Numbered from the stretch's first letter, positions 31,308-41,874 are shown. The stretch: 64,000 nt of DNA from Palsa-739 sp035532535 (GCA_035532535.1 DATKQT010000003.1:1-64000); one strand, 5' to 3'. Numbers and translations are program-made. The notes: generated from the sequence alone by a model not told the origin.

Positions 31308-31679
31308 ATGCCGACTGTCAATCAACTCGTGCGCAAGGGCCGCAAGGCAGCCAAGGCGAAGACCAAGGCGCCTGCGCTGGCCGGCTCCCCGCAGAAGCGG
31401 GGCGTCTGCACGCGCGTGTATACGACCACCCCGCGCAAGCCGAACTCGGCGCTGCGGAAGGTCGCTCGCGTCCGGCTGACGAACGGCATGGAAGTCGGCG
31501 CCTACATCCCCGGTGAGGGCCACAACCTGCAGGAGCACTCGGTCGTGCTCATCCGCGGCGGACGCACCGCCGACCTGCCGGGCTTCCGGTACAAGATCAT
31601 CCGCGCCGCGCTCGACACCTCCGGCGTGGCCGACCGCAAGCAGGCCCGCTCCCGCTACGGCGCCAAGCGAGGCAGCTGA
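31308..31679 (+). CDS. rpsL: 30S ribosomal protein S12
   Basis: 123 residues from ATG 31308: MPTVNQLVRKGRKAA. The streptomycin region TTPRKPNSALRKVARVRL keeps the Lys residues whose change gives resistance (TTPRKPNSA and RGGRTADLPG). Normal length. Its stop overlaps the rpsG ATG by 1 nt. First gene of the 20-kb run. Confidence 0.98.
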   Translation: MPTVNQLVRKGRKAAKAKTKAPALAGSPQKRGVCTRVYTTTPRKPNSALRKVARVRLTNGMEVGAYIPGEGHNLQEHSVVLIRGGRTADLPGFRYKIIRAALDTSGVADRKQARSRYGAKRGS

Positions 31680-32149
31680 TGCCTCGTCGTGGTGAGACCC
31701 AGGTCCGTTCGGTCACACCGGACTCCGTCTACGGGTCGCCGCTCGTCACGCAGGTGATCAACAAGGTGATGCTCGACGGCAAGAAGTCGGTCGCCGAGGA
31801 CATCGTCTACACCGCGCTCGAGAACGTGGGCACGAAGACCGGCCGCCCGCCGGTCGAGGTGCTCGAGCAGGCGGTCAAGACGGTCACCCCGGTGCTCGAG
31901 GTCAAGGGCCGCCGCGTCGGCGGTGCCAACTACCAGGTGCCGGTCGAGGTCCCGCAGCGCAGAGCCCGCACGCTCGCCGTGCGCTGGCTCGTCACCTTCG
32001 CGCGCGACCGGCGCGAGAAGGGCATGAGCGACAAGCTCGCCAACGAGATTCTGGACGCGCTCAACCAGCAAGGCGGCGCGTTCAAGCGAAAGGACGACGT
32101 CTACCGGATGGCGCAGGCCAACAAGGCCTTCGCGCACTACCGCTGGTAG
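31679..32149 (+). CDS. rpsG: 30S ribosomal protein S7
   Basis: 156 residues, standard for S7. Contains GKKSVAEDIVYTALENV and GGANYQVPVEVPQRRARTLAVRWL. Nucleates the 30S head. 17 nt before fusA. Confidence 0.98.
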   Translation: MPRRGETQVRSVTPDSVYGSPLVTQVINKVMLDGKKSVAEDIVYTALENVGTKTGRPPVEVLEQAVKTVTPVLEVKGRRVGGANYQVPVEVPQRRARTLAVRWLVTFARDRREKGMSDKLANEILDALNQQGGAFKRKDDVYRMAQANKAFAHYRW

Positions 32150-32166
32150 ACGGCAGAAAGGACGAT

Positions 32167-34263
32167 TTGAGCACCAAGGTTGCAGAGACGAACATTGCGC
32201 TGGATCGCGTCCGGAACATCGGGATCATGGCCCACATCGATGCGGGCAAGACCACGACGACCGAGCGGATCCTCTACTACACCGGCCGCACCCACAAAAT
32301 GGGTGAGGTCCACGAGGGCGCCGCGACGATGGACTGGATGGCCCAGGAGCAGGAGCGGGGCATCACCATCACGTCCGCGGCGACGACGGCGTTCTGGCGC
32401 GACCATCGCATCAACATCATCGATACGCCCGGGCACGTGGACTTTACCGTGGAGGTGGAGCGGAGCCTGCGCGTCCTCGACGGCGCCATCGCCGTCTTCG
32501 ACTCCGTCGCCGGTGTCCAGCCGCAGTCCGAGACCGTCTGGCGGCAGGCCGACAAGTACAAGGTCCCGCGGATCGCGTTCATCAACAAGATGGACCGCAC
32601 CGGCGCGAACTTCTTCGCAGCCGTGCAGTCCATGAAGGATCGCCTCGGCGCGAACCCGGTGCCGGTGCAGATCCCGATCGGTCAGGAGGACCAGTTCACC
32701 GGCGTGATCGATCTCGTCGAGATGCAGGCGATCGCCTACAAGGACGAGCTCGGCCAGGACTTCGACGTCACGGACGTTCCCGAGGGTCTGCGCGAGCAGG
32801 CGCAGGAGTACCACCACCAGCTCATCGACGCGATCTCGCACTTCGACGACGAGGTGCTCGAGGCCTACATCGAGGATGAGTCCTCGGTGACGGCGGACAT
32901 GATCCGCCGCGCCGTCCGCGCCGCCACGCTCGCCGACGAGATCACGCCGGTGCTGCTCGGCTCCGCCTTCAAGAACAAGGGCATCCAGCCGCTGCTCGAC
33001 GCCGTCATCGACTACCTGCCGAGCCCGCTCGACGTGCCGCCCATGATCGGGATCGACCCGAAGACGGGCGCCGAGGTTGAGCGCGCGGCCTCGCAGGAGG
33101 AGCCGTTCTCCGCCCTCGCCTTCAAGGTCATGTCCGACCCATATGTCGGCAAGCTCACGTACTTCCGTGTCTACTCCGGCCGCATCAAGTCCGGCGACCG
33201 CGTCCTGAACACGACCAATGGCAAGACGGAGCGGATCAGCCGCATCCTCCAGATGCATGCGAATCACCGCGAGGAGCGCGACGAGATCAACGCGGGCGAG
33301 ATCGCTGCCGGCGTCGGCCTGAAGTTCACGACGACGGGCGACACGCTCTCCGCCGACAACGCGCCGATCGTGCTCGAGTCGATGAGCTTCCCCGATCCGG
33401 TCATCTCGGTCGCGGTGGAGCCGAAGTCGAAGGCCGACCAGGACAAGCTCGGTGCGGGTCTCCAGCGCCTCGCCGAGGAGGATCCGACCTTCCGCGTCAC
33501 GACCGACGAAGAGACGGGGCAGACGCTCATCTCCGGGATGGGCGAGCTGCACCTCGAGATCATCGTCGACCGCCTGAAGCGCGAGTTCAACGTCGACGCG
33601 AACGTCGGCCGCCCGCAGGTCGCGTACCGCGAGACGGTGTCGAAGCCGGCGGAGAAGGTCCAGGGCAAGTTCGTCCGGCAGACCGGCGGCTCCGGCCAGT
33701 ACGGCGACGTGGTCATCAACCTGTACCCGCAGCAGCCGGGCGACGGCTACGAGTTCTCCGACAAGATCGTCGGCGGCAAGATCCCGAAGGAGTACATCCC
33801 GGCCGTCGACGCGGGCATCCGCGAGGCGATGGACTCGGGCATCCTCGCCGGGTATCCGGTCGTCGATGTCAAGGTCGAGCTCATCGACGGGTCGTACCAC
33901 GAGGTCGACTCGAGCGAGCGCGCGTTCAAGATCGCGGGCTCGATGGCCTTCAAGGAGGCGCTGAAGCGCGCGAAGCCGAAGCTGCTCGAGCCCGTCATGC
34001 TCGTCGAGGTGACGACGCCCGAGGACTACCTCGGCGACGTCATGGGCAACCTCAACGGCCGGCGCGGCCGGGTCGAGGGAATGGAGCCTGTCGGCAACGC
34101 ACAGGTGATCCGGGCGATGGTCCCGCTCGCCGAGATGTTCGGCTACGCAACAGACATTCGTTCAATGAGTCAGGGTCGAGCGACGTTCCACATGGAGTTC
34201 GACCACTACGAGGAAGTCCCCCAGTCGATCGCGAGCGAGCTCGTCGACTCCGGGGCCAACTAG
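32167..34263 (+). CDS. fusA: Elongation factor G
   Basis: 698 residues from TTG 32167 (AAAGGA upstream). The GTPase motifs are AHIDAGKT (22-29), DTPGHVDF and NKMD. Domains II-V follow to ARATFHMEFDHYEEVP. It is the canonical EF-G; no second copy or EF-G2 is in the window. Confidence 0.98.
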   Translation: MSTKVAETNIALDRVRNIGIMAHIDAGKTTTTERILYYTGRTHKMGEVHEGAATMDWMAQEQERGITITSAATTAFWRDHRINIIDTPGHVDFTVEVERSLRVLDGAIAVFDSVAGVQPQSETVWRQADKYKVPRIAFINKMDRTGANFFAAVQSMKDRLGANPVPVQIPIGQEDQFTGVIDLVEMQAIAYKDELGQDFDVTDVPEGLREQAQEYHHQLIDAISHFDDEVLEAYIEDESSVTADMIRRAVRAATLADEITPVLLGSAFKNKGIQPLLDAVIDYLPSPLDVPPMIGIDPKTGAEVERAASQEEPFSALAFKVMSDPYVGKLTYFRVYSGRIKSGDRVLNTTNGKTERISRILQMHANHREERDEINAGEIAAGVGLKFTTTGDTLSADNAPIVLESMSFPDPVISVAVEPKSKADQDKLGAGLQRLAEEDPTFRVTTDEETGQTLISGMGELHLEIIVDRLKREFNVDANVGRPQVAYRETVSKPAEKVQGKFVRQTGGSGQYGDVVINLYPQQPGDGYEFSDKIVGGKIPKEYIPAVDAGIREAMDSGILAGYPVVDVKVELIDGSYHEVDSSERAFKIAGSMAFKEALKRAKPKLLEPVMLVEVTTPEDYLGDVMGNLNGRRGRVEGMEPVGNAQVIRAMVPLAEMFGYATDIRSMSQGRATFHMEFDHYEEVPQSIASELVDSGAN

Positions 34264-34288
34264 GCAACAAGGAGATCAGGAGCCACTC

Positions 34289-35479
<1,191 letters not shown>

Positions 35480-35537
35480 GGCCTCCGGCCCCTAGTGACA
35501 CGCGACCCAAGTAGAGAGAAAGACAGGTAGACGCGAG

Positions 35538-35846
35538 GTGCCTCAGCAGAAAATCCGCATCCGCCTCAAGGGCTACGACCACCAGCAGGTGGACAAGTCC
35601 GCGAAGGACATCGTGGACACGGCTCAGCGCACCGGCGCCACCATCACCGGTCCCGTTCCGCTGCCCACCGAGAAGAACGTGTACTGCGTGATCCGGTCCC
35701 CGTTCAAGGACAAGGACTCGCGGGAGCACTTCGAGGTGCGCACGCACAAGCGGCTGATCGACATCCACTCGCCGACACCGAAGACGGTCGACTCGCTCAT
35801 GCGGCTCGACCTCCCGGCCGGCGTCGACATCGAGATCAAGCTGTGA
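35538..35846 (+). CDS. rpsJ: 30S ribosomal protein S10
   Basis: 102 residues, GTG start. Begins PQQKIRIRLKGYDHQ, the canonical S10/NusE N-terminus, and contains the TPKTVDSLMRLDLPAGVDIEI end. Also serves in NusB/NusG antitermination. The 58-nt gap after tuf has no clear hairpin. Confidence 0.98.
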   Translation: MPQQKIRIRLKGYDHQQVDKSAKDIVDTAQRTGATITGPVPLPTEKNVYCVIRSPFKDKDSREHFEVRTHKRLIDIHSPTPKTVDSLMRLDLPAGVDIEIKL

Positions 35847-36469
35847 AGGGAATCCTGGGCAAGAAGCTCGGGATGACGCAGCTCTTCGACGAGGAGAGCG
35901 GCGGCGTGACCTCGGTGACCGTCATCGAGGCGGGGCCGTGCCCGGTCGTCGCCGTGCGCACGCCCGCCCAGGACGGCTACGAGGCCGTGCAGCTCGCGTG
36001 GGAGCCGGTGGCCGATCGCAAGATCTCCAAGCCGGAGCGCGGGCACCTCGCGAAGAACGGGGTTACCGGCGCGTACCGGCACCTGGTCGAGTTCCGCGGG
36101 CACTTCGCGGACGCGGTGCAGGGCGAGAACGTGACGGTGGAGATCTTCCAGCCGGGGGACGCGGTCAAGGTGGCCGGGATCTCGATCGGCAAGGGCTTCC
36201 AGGGCACGATCAAGCGGCACCGGTTCAGCCGCGGCCCGGTCACGCACGGCTCGCACAACATCCGCAAGCCGGGCTCGATCGGCGCGTCGGCGACGCCGTC
36301 GCGCGTGTTCAAGGGCATCAAGATGGCCGGCCGGATGGGCGGCAAGCGCGTCACGCAGGTCGGCCTGACCGTGCACTCGATCGACGTGGAGCGGAACCTG
36401 CTGCTCGTCAAGGGCGCCGTTCCGGGGCCGAAGAACGGCATCGTCGAAGTCCGGGAGATGTCGACGTAG
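35843..36469 (+). CDS. rplC: 50S ribosomal protein L3
   Basis: 208 residues, GTG start overlapping rpsJ by 4 nt. Starts KGILGKKLGMTQLFDE and has FQGTIKRHRFSRGPVTHGSHN and GGKRVTQVGLTV. Normal length. Confidence 0.98.
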   Translation: MKGILGKKLGMTQLFDEESGGVTSVTVIEAGPCPVVAVRTPAQDGYEAVQLAWEPVADRKISKPERGHLAKNGVTGAYRHLVEFRGHFADAVQGENVTVEIFQPGDAVKVAGISIGKGFQGTIKRHRFSRGPVTHGSHNIRKPGSIGASATPSRVFKGIKMAGRMGGKRVTQVGLTVHSIDVERNLLLVKGAVPGPKNGIVEVREMST

Positions 36470-37092
36470 TGGCTGCGCCGAAGGCACCCCTGCTCGGCGG
36501 CAAGGCCGCCAAGGAAGTCTCGCTCGAGGCGTCGATCTTCAGCGCCGAGATCAAGCCGCACCTCGTGCACGAGGTCGTGCGCGCGGAGATGAACGACCGC
36601 CGTCAGGGCACGCGTGCGGCGAAGAGCCGCGGGCTCGTCTCCGGCGGCCGCTCGAAGCCGTGGCGCCAGAAAGGCACCGGCCGCGCCCGCGCCGGCACGA
36701 TCCGCGCCGCGCAGTTCACGGGCGGCGGTGTCGTCTTCCCGCCGAGCCCGCGCGACTTCTCGGTCAAGGTGAACAAGAAGGCAGCGCGGGCCGCGCTGCG
36801 CGCCGCGCTCAGCGACCACGTGCAGGCGGGCTCGCTCGCGCTGCTCGACGGCGCGTCGTTCGAGACGCCTTCGACGAAGGCGGCGTTGGAGTTGTTCACG
36901 AAGTGGGGCGGCGAGACGCCGGCGGTCGTCGTCGTCACCGAGGACGAGATCACGATCGCGAAGTCGTTCCGCAATCTCGATCGCGTCATCGTCACCGTCC
37001 CGTCCGAGCTGGAAGTGGCCGAAGTCGTGTGGGCGCGCTCGCTGCTCGTCAGCCAGGCTGCGCTTCCGCTCATCGAGGGGAGGGCGTCATGA
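36469..37092 (+). CDS. rplD: 50S ribosomal protein L4
   Basis: 207 residues from GTG 36469 that shares one base with the rplC stop. The extended loop KPWRQKGTGRARAGTIRAAQF reaches the exit tunnel. Normal length. Confidence 0.96.
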   Translation: MAAPKAPLLGGKAAKEVSLEASIFSAEIKPHLVHEVVRAEMNDRRQGTRAAKSRGLVSGGRSKPWRQKGTGRARAGTIRAAQFTGGGVVFPPSPRDFSVKVNKKAARAALRAALSDHVQAGSLALLDGASFETPSTKAALELFTKWGGETPAVVVVTEDEITIAKSFRNLDRVIVTVPSELEVAEVVWARSLLVSQAALPLIEGRAS

Positions 37093-37385
37093 GCCTGCAC
37101 CCCGCTCAGGTCCTGCTCCGCCCGGTGATCTCCGAGAAAAGCTACGAGCAGATCACCCAGAACAAGTACACGTTCAAGGTGCACCAGGACGCGCACAAGA
37201 CGCAGGTCCGGCAGGCGGTCGAGGAGCTCTTCGACGTCAAGGTCGTGGCCGTGAACATCGTCAAAGTGCAGGCGAAGCCGAAGCGGCGCGGCATCTACAA
37301 GGGCACGCGCCCCGGCTGGAAAAAGGCGATCGTCGAGCTCAAGGCCGGCGACTCGATCGAGATCTTCCAAGGAGCACAACTGTGA
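37089..37385 (+). CDS. rplW: 50S ribosomal protein L23
   Basis: 98 residues. LLRPVISEKSYEQITQNKYTF and the GRKPKRR-type loop KVQAKPKRRGIYKGTRPGWKKA are typical. Docking site of trigger factor and SRP at the tunnel exit. Overlaps rplD by 4 nt. Confidence 0.96.
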   Translation: MSLHPAQVLLRPVISEKSYEQITQNKYTFKVHQDAHKTQVRQAVEELFDVKVVAVNIVKVQAKPKRRGIYKGTRPGWKKAIVELKAGDSIEIFQGAQL

Positions 37386-38230
37386 TGCCGATCCGTCGCT
37401 ACAAGCCGACCTCGCCGGGCCGCCGCTTCATGTCGGTGTCCACCTTCGAGGAGATCACGAAGACCGAGCCGGAGAAGAGCCTGACGACGCCGGTGCCGAA
37501 GAAGGGCGGCCGCAACAACAACGGCCGCATCACGACGCGCCATCAGGGCGGCGGCCACAAGCGGCTGTACCGCGTCATCGACTTCAAGCGCCAGAAGGAC
37601 GGCGTGCCGGCGAAGGTGGCCTCGATCGAGTACGACCCCAACCGGTCGGCGCGCATCGCGCTGCTCCACTACGCAGATGGCGCGAAGAGCTACATCCTCG
37701 CGCCCGCGCAGCTGCGCGTCGGCGCAACGGTCGAGTCCGGGGCGGCCGCCGACATCAAGGTCGGCAATGCGCTGCCGCTCGAGAACATCCCGACGGGCAC
37801 GCTCGTGCACAACGTCGAGCTTCAGCCCGGCCAGGGCGCCAAGATGGCGCGCTCGGCGGGCTCGGGCATCCAGCTCGTCGCGAAGGACCAGGGTTTCGCG
37901 GTCCTGCGCCTCCCGTCGGGTGAGATGCGCCGCGTCCCGCTCGCGTGCCGCGCGACCGTCGGCCAGGTCGGCAACGTCGACCACCAGAACATCACCGGCG
38001 GCAAAGCGGGTCGCAGCCGCTGGCGCGGCAAGCGCCCGACCGTGCGCGGCTCGGCCATGAACCCGGTCGACCATCCGCACGGCGGCGGCGAGGGCAAGTC
38101 CAAGGGCGGCCGGCACCCGGTCACCCCGTGGGGCGTGCCGACGCTCGGCAAGCGCACGCGCCGCAAGCACAAGGAATCCGACAAGTTGATCGTGCGCGCC
38201 AGGCGGCGCGGCAAGGAGGGTCGTCGCTAG
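37382..38230 (+). CDS. rplB: 50S ribosomal protein L2
   Basis: 282 residues from GTG 37382 (AAGGAG 7 nt upstream), or 281 from the ATG at 37385. The peptidyl-transferase-centre loop is seen as GSAMNPVDHPHGGGEG, with the conserved His. Normal length. Confidence 0.97.
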   Translation: MMPIRRYKPTSPGRRFMSVSTFEEITKTEPEKSLTTPVPKKGGRNNNGRITTRHQGGGHKRLYRVIDFKRQKDGVPAKVASIEYDPNRSARIALLHYADGAKSYILAPAQLRVGATVESGAAADIKVGNALPLENIPTGTLVHNVELQPGQGAKMARSAGSGIQLVAKDQGFAVLRLPSGEMRRVPLACRATVGQVGNVDHQNITGGKAGRSRWRGKRPTVRGSAMNPVDHPHGGGEGKSKGGRHPVTPWGVPTLGKRTRRKHKESDKLIVRARRRGKEGRR

Positions 38231-38511
38231 TGAGTAGATCCAGCAAGAAGGGGCCGTTCGTCGAGCAGCGCCTGCTCGACCGCATCACGAAGATGAACGA
38301 CGGCGGCCAGAAGACGATGATCCGCACCTGGTCGCGGACGTCGACGATCTTCCCGGACATGGTCGGGCACACGATCGCGGTCCACGACGGCCGCAAGCAC
38401 GTGCCCGTCTTCATCTCCGAGCAGATGGTCGGCCACAAGCTGGGCGAGTTCGCGCCGACGCGGACGTTCCGCGGCCACTCGGGCGACCGCGCGGCGAAGG
38501 TGAAGCGCTAA
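38230..38511 (+). CDS. rpsS: 30S ribosomal protein S19
   Basis: 93 residues from GTG 38230, sharing one base with the rplB stop. RSSKKGPFVEQRLL and RTSTIFPDMVGHTIAVHDGR are canonical. 1-nt overlap with rplV. Confidence 0.97.
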   Translation: MSRSSKKGPFVEQRLLDRITKMNDGGQKTMIRTWSRTSTIFPDMVGHTIAVHDGRKHVPVFISEQMVGHKLGEFAPTRTFRGHSGDRAAKVKR

Positions 38512-38891
38512 TGGCGGCAGTCGAGGTCAAGGCACAGGAAGTTCGGGCCCAGGCGAAATGGGTGCACTCGAGCGCGCGCAAGGCGCGGCTCGTCACCGAC
38601 CTCATCCGCGGGCGCTCCGTGCCCGAGGCGCGCACCATCCTCGCGTTCTCGCAGCGCGCGGTCGCAAAGGACGTCGAGAAGGTCCTGCGCTCCGCCGTCG
38701 CGAACGCGGAGTCGCGGCCGGACCTGCTCTGGAACGGCGACGACCTCGTCGTCGTCACCGCGTACGCCGACGAGGGGCCGACGCTGAAGCGCTGGCGTGC
38801 CCGCGCCCGCGGCCGCGCGGCCAAGATCTTCAAGCGGACGTGTCACATCACCGTCGTGCTCGCTCCGGCGGATTCAACGAGGGAGAGCTAG
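38511..38891 (+). CDS. rplV: 50S ribosomal protein L22
   Basis: 126 residues. WVHSSARKARLVTDLIRGRSV and RARGRAAKIFKRTCHITVVL are characteristic; the tunnel loop precedes the latter. Normal length. Confidence 0.97.
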   Translation: MAAVEVKAQEVRAQAKWVHSSARKARLVTDLIRGRSVPEARTILAFSQRAVAKDVEKVLRSAVANAESRPDLLWNGDDLVVVTAYADEGPTLKRWRARARGRAAKIFKRTCHITVVLAPADSTRES

Positions 38892-39943
38892 TGGGACAGA
38901 AGATCCATCCCGGCGGCCTGCGTGTGGGGATCATCCACCGCTGGAAGTCGAACTGGTACACGGGCAAGAAGGAGTTCCCGGCGTACCTGCTCGAGGACGT
39001 CAAGATCCGCGAGCACATCTACAAGAAGCTCGCGCACGCGGGCCTGTCGGACATCCTCATTCAGAAGGACAAGCAGCGGATCACCGTGGACATCTTCACG
39101 GCGCGCCCCGGCATCGTCATCGGCAAGTCCGGAGTCGAGGTCGACGCGCTGCGCCGTGAGCTGCACGCGCTGACGCAGAAGAACGTCCACATCAACATCA
39201 ACGAGATCAAGCGCCCCGAGCTGGACGCGAAGCTCGTCGCGCAGTCGATCGCCGAGCAGCTGTCGAACCGTGTCGCCTTCCGGCGCGCGATGAAGCGCGC
39301 GCTCGCATCCGCGAGCCGCTCCGGCGCGGCCGGCGTGAAGATCCAGTGCTCCGGACGCCTTGGCGGCGGCGAGATGAGCCGGCGCGAGACCTACAGCGAG
39401 GGACGCGTGCCGCTGCACACGATCCGCGCCGACATCGACTACGGCTTCGTCGAGGCCAAGACGACGTACGGCCGCATCGGCGTGAAGGTCTGGATCAACA
39501 AGGGCGAGATCATGCCCGAGGGCTACGAAGGCATCTCGGTCGGCGACCAGCGCCTGGGCGACCAGGACACGAAGCGCCGGCGCGGCGGCGCCGTCGAAGG
39601 GCTCGGCGCCTCCCGTGAGAGCGGCCGCGGTCGCGGTCCGGACCGCGAGGGCCTCGGCCCCGTGCGGCCCGGTCGGCGGCGCGGCGCAGGTGGCGGTCCC
39701 GGCGGCGCCGGCGGTGGCCGGCCCGGCCAGCGTCGCGGCCCCGGCGCGGGTGCACGCCCGGCCGGCGGCGGCGGAGGTCGGCCGCGTCGCGATCCGCAGA
39801 CGGAGGCTCCCGCGGCACCTGCAGAGGAGACGCCGAAGCCCGTGAATGAGGCACCGCCTGTGGAGACGTCGCCGGAAACGCCGGCCACTCCTCCCGCGGC
39901 CGAGAAGCCGAAGCGGGCGCCGAGAAAGCCGAAGGAGTCGTAA
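38891..39943 (+). CDS. rpsC: 30S ribosomal protein S3 with long Arg/Gly and Pro-rich tail
   Basis: 350 residues from GTG 38891. The S3 core (1-217: GQKIHPGGLRVGIIHRWKS, KH domain GIVIGKSG, then YGRIGVKVWINKGE) is complete. The extra ~130 residues are first Arg/Gly/Pro-rich (RRGAGGGPGGAGGGRPGQRR type) and then acidic and Pro-rich with a final basic end. Usual S3 is 210-275 residues. The tail would lie near the mRNA entry channel. Confidence 0.96.
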   Translation: MGQKIHPGGLRVGIIHRWKSNWYTGKKEFPAYLLEDVKIREHIYKKLAHAGLSDILIQKDKQRITVDIFTARPGIVIGKSGVEVDALRRELHALTQKNVHININEIKRPELDAKLVAQSIAEQLSNRVAFRRAMKRALASASRSGAAGVKIQCSGRLGGGEMSRRETYSEGRVPLHTIRADIDYGFVEAKTTYGRIGVKVWINKGEIMPEGYEGISVGDQRLGDQDTKRRRGGAVEGLGASRESGRGRGPDREGLGPVRPGRRRGAGGGPGGAGGGRPGQRRGPGAGARPAGGGGGRPRRDPQTEAPAAPAEETPKPVNEAPPVETSPETPATPPAAEKPKRAPRKPKES

Positions 39944-39946
39944 GCC

Positions 39947-40369
39947 ATGTTGATGCCGAAGAAGACGAAGTTCCGCAAGGTCCATCGCGGCCGCCGGCGC
40001 GGCGAGACGAAGGGCCAGTCGACCGTGCAGTTCGGCGACTACGGGCTCAAGGCGATCGAGCGGGGCTGGATCACGAACCGCCAGATCGAGGCGGCTCGTA
40101 TCGCCATGACGCGCAAGATCAAGCGCGGCGGCAAGGTCTGGATCAACGTCTTCCCGGACAAGTCGTACACGAAGAAGCCGGCCGAGACCCGCATGGGCTC
40201 GGGGAAGGGGTCGCCCGAAGGCTGGGTGGCCGTGATCAAGCCCGGCCGCGTCATGTTCGAGCTGGCCGGCGTCCCGGAGCCCCTGGCAAAGGACGCGCTG
40301 AAGCTCGCAGGGCAGAAGTTGTCCATCAAGTCGAAGATCGTGAAACGGGAGGCCGAGCTCTTTGACTAG
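39947..40369 (+). CDS. rplP: 50S ribosomal protein L16
   Basis: 140 residues, ATG 39947 (or ATG 39953, giving MPKKTKFRK). Has KVHRGRRRGETKGQSTVQFGDYGLKA and the conserved GSGKGSPEGWVAVIKPGR. It overlaps rpmC by 8 nt. Confidence 0.97.
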   Translation: MLMPKKTKFRKVHRGRRRGETKGQSTVQFGDYGLKAIERGWITNRQIEAARIAMTRKIKRGGKVWINVFPDKSYTKKPAETRMGSGKGSPEGWVAVIKPGRVMFELAGVPEPLAKDALKLAGQKLSIKSKIVKREAELFD

Positions 40370-40568
40370 GCCGAGCGAATTGAGAGACCTGACCGACGAC
40401 GAGCTGGAGCACCGCCTCGTCGAGCGGCGTCAGGAGCTGTTCAACCTCCGCTTCCAGTCGGTGACCGGCGCGCTCGAGAACAACGCGCGGCTGAAGCTGA
40501 CCAAGCGCGAGATCGCGCGCATCCTCACGGTCGTGAACGAGCGCGAGTCCGAGAAGGGAACGTCATGA
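40362..40568 (+). CDS. rpmC: 50S ribosomal protein L29
   Basis: 68 residues, TTG start. ELRDLTDDELEHRLVERRQELFNLRFQ is typical. Near the tunnel exit with L23. Overlaps both neighbours. Confidence 0.95.
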   Translation: MTRPSELRDLTDDELEHRLVERRQELFNLRFQSVTGALENNARLKLTKREIARILTVVNERESEKGTS

Positions 40569-41134
40569 GCGAAGAAACCGAAAAGACTGAGATCGAGGAG
40601 ACTCCGGCTGCGCCGGAGTCGGGTGTTGACACCGGGGAGGCCGAGGCACCCGCGGAGGAAGCTCCTGCGGCAGAAGAAGGGTCGGCCGCTGACGCGGCCG
40701 AGGATCTCGGCTCGTCCAACCCCACGCCTGCGGATTCGGAGCCGGCAGCTCCGCCTGCGCAGTCGCAGCCGAAGAAGAAGCGCAAGCATGTTCCGCGCAT
40801 CGAACGCCCCAAGAAGGGGCGGCGCGTGCACGTGCCCGCGGCCGAGCGCAAGCCGATCGTCCGCCTGCCGAAGCCCGAGCACGATCGCGGGCGCAGCCAG
40901 GAGCGCCGCGGCGTCGTCGTGTCGAACGCGATGGACAAGACCATCGTCGTGAAGGTGGACGTGATCAAGTCGCACCCGCGGTACAAGAAGGTCGTGCGGC
41001 GCTCGGTCAAGTTCCATGCCCACGACGAGCAGAACTCCGCCAACGTCGGTGACGTCGTGCGCATCGTCGAGACGCGTCCGCTGTCGGCGACCAAACGCTG
41101 GCGGCTCGCCGAGATCGTCGAGGCGGCGAAGTGA
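40565..41134 (+). CDS. rpsQ: 30S ribosomal protein S17 with ~110-residue N-terminal extension
   Basis: 189 residues, over twice the usual ~85. The S17 core begins near residue 112 (RRGVVVSNAMDKTIVVKVD) and runs to the end (NVGDVVRIVETRPLSATKRWRL). The extension is acidic in 1-65 (Glu/Ala/Pro) and then strongly basic (PKKKRKHVPRIERPKKGRR, 69-87). The ATG overlaps the rpmC stop, and no internal start near the core has a convincing ribosome site, so the extension is probably translated. Confidence 0.93.
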   Translation: MSEETEKTEIEETPAAPESGVDTGEAEAPAEEAPAAEEGSAADAAEDLGSSNPTPADSEPAAPPAQSQPKKKRKHVPRIERPKKGRRVHVPAAERKPIVRLPKPEHDRGRSQERRGVVVSNAMDKTIVVKVDVIKSHPRYKKVVRRSVKFHAHDEQNSANVGDVVRIVETRPLSATKRWRLAEIVEAAK

Positions 41135-41499
41135 TCCAGCAGGAATCCCGCCTGAAGGTGGCCGATAACACCGGCGCCCGCGAGCTCCTGTGCATCCGCG
41201 TGATGGGCGGTCACCACCGCCGCTACGCGCGAGTGGGCGACATCATCGTCGGCACCGTCAAGACGGCGACGCCGCAGGGTGCCGTCAAGAAGGGCGAGGT
41301 CGTTCGCGCCGTCGTCGTTCGGACGCGCAAGCCGTTCGGCCGCGTCGACGGCACCACGATCGCGTTCGACGAGAACGCCGCCGTGATCATCGACGCGCAG
41401 CGCAACCCGCGCGGCACGCGCATCTTCGGGCCGGTCGCCCGCGAGCTGCGCGAGAAGAACTTCATGAAGATCGTTTCGCTCGCCCCGGAGGTGTTGTAG
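41131..41499 (+). CDS. rplN: 50S ribosomal protein L14
   Basis: 122 residues, GTG start overlapping rpsQ by 4 nt. IQQESRLKVADNTGARELLCIRV and KKGEVVRAVVVRTRK are canonical. Normal length. Confidence 0.98.
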   Translation: MIQQESRLKVADNTGARELLCIRVMGGHHRRYARVGDIIVGTVKTATPQGAVKKGEVVRAVVVRTRKPFGRVDGTTIAFDENAAVIIDAQRNPRGTRIFGPVARELREKNFMKIVSLAPEVL

Positions 41500-41874
41500 A
41501 TGGCCCAGACGATGAAGATCCGCCAGGGCGACATCGTCCACGTGATTCGCGGCAAGGACCGTGGCAAGGAAGGCCGCGTCATCGCCTCCATGCCGAAGGA
41601 CGGCCGCGTGCTCGTCGAGAACATCAACATGGTCAAGCGGCACCAGCGACCGCGGCCGATCCAGAACTCGAGCCGCATGGGCGGCCCGTCGATCGTCCCG
41701 GGCGGGATCATCGAGAAGTCGGCGCCGCTTCCGGTGTCGAACGTGATGATCGTGTGCCCGACGTGCAGGAAGCCGACCCGCGTCGGCACCGTCATGAAGA
41801 CCGTGAAGGACAAGACGGTCCGCATCCGCGTGTGCAAGAACGACGGCTGCGGCCAGGAGATCGACAAGACATGA
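41500..41874 (+). CDS. rplX: 50S ribosomal protein L24
   Basis: 124 residues. N-terminal KOW domain (IRQGDIVHVIRGKDRGKEGRV), central GGIIEKSAPL, and a C-terminal zinc-ribbon-like end with CPTC and a later CKNDGC. Starts directly after the rplN stop. Confidence 0.96.
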   Translation: MAQTMKIRQGDIVHVIRGKDRGKEGRVIASMPKDGRVLVENINMVKRHQRPRPIQNSSRMGGPSIVPGGIIEKSAPLPVSNVMIVCPTCRKPTRVGTVMKTVKDKTVRIRVCKNDGCGQEIDKT

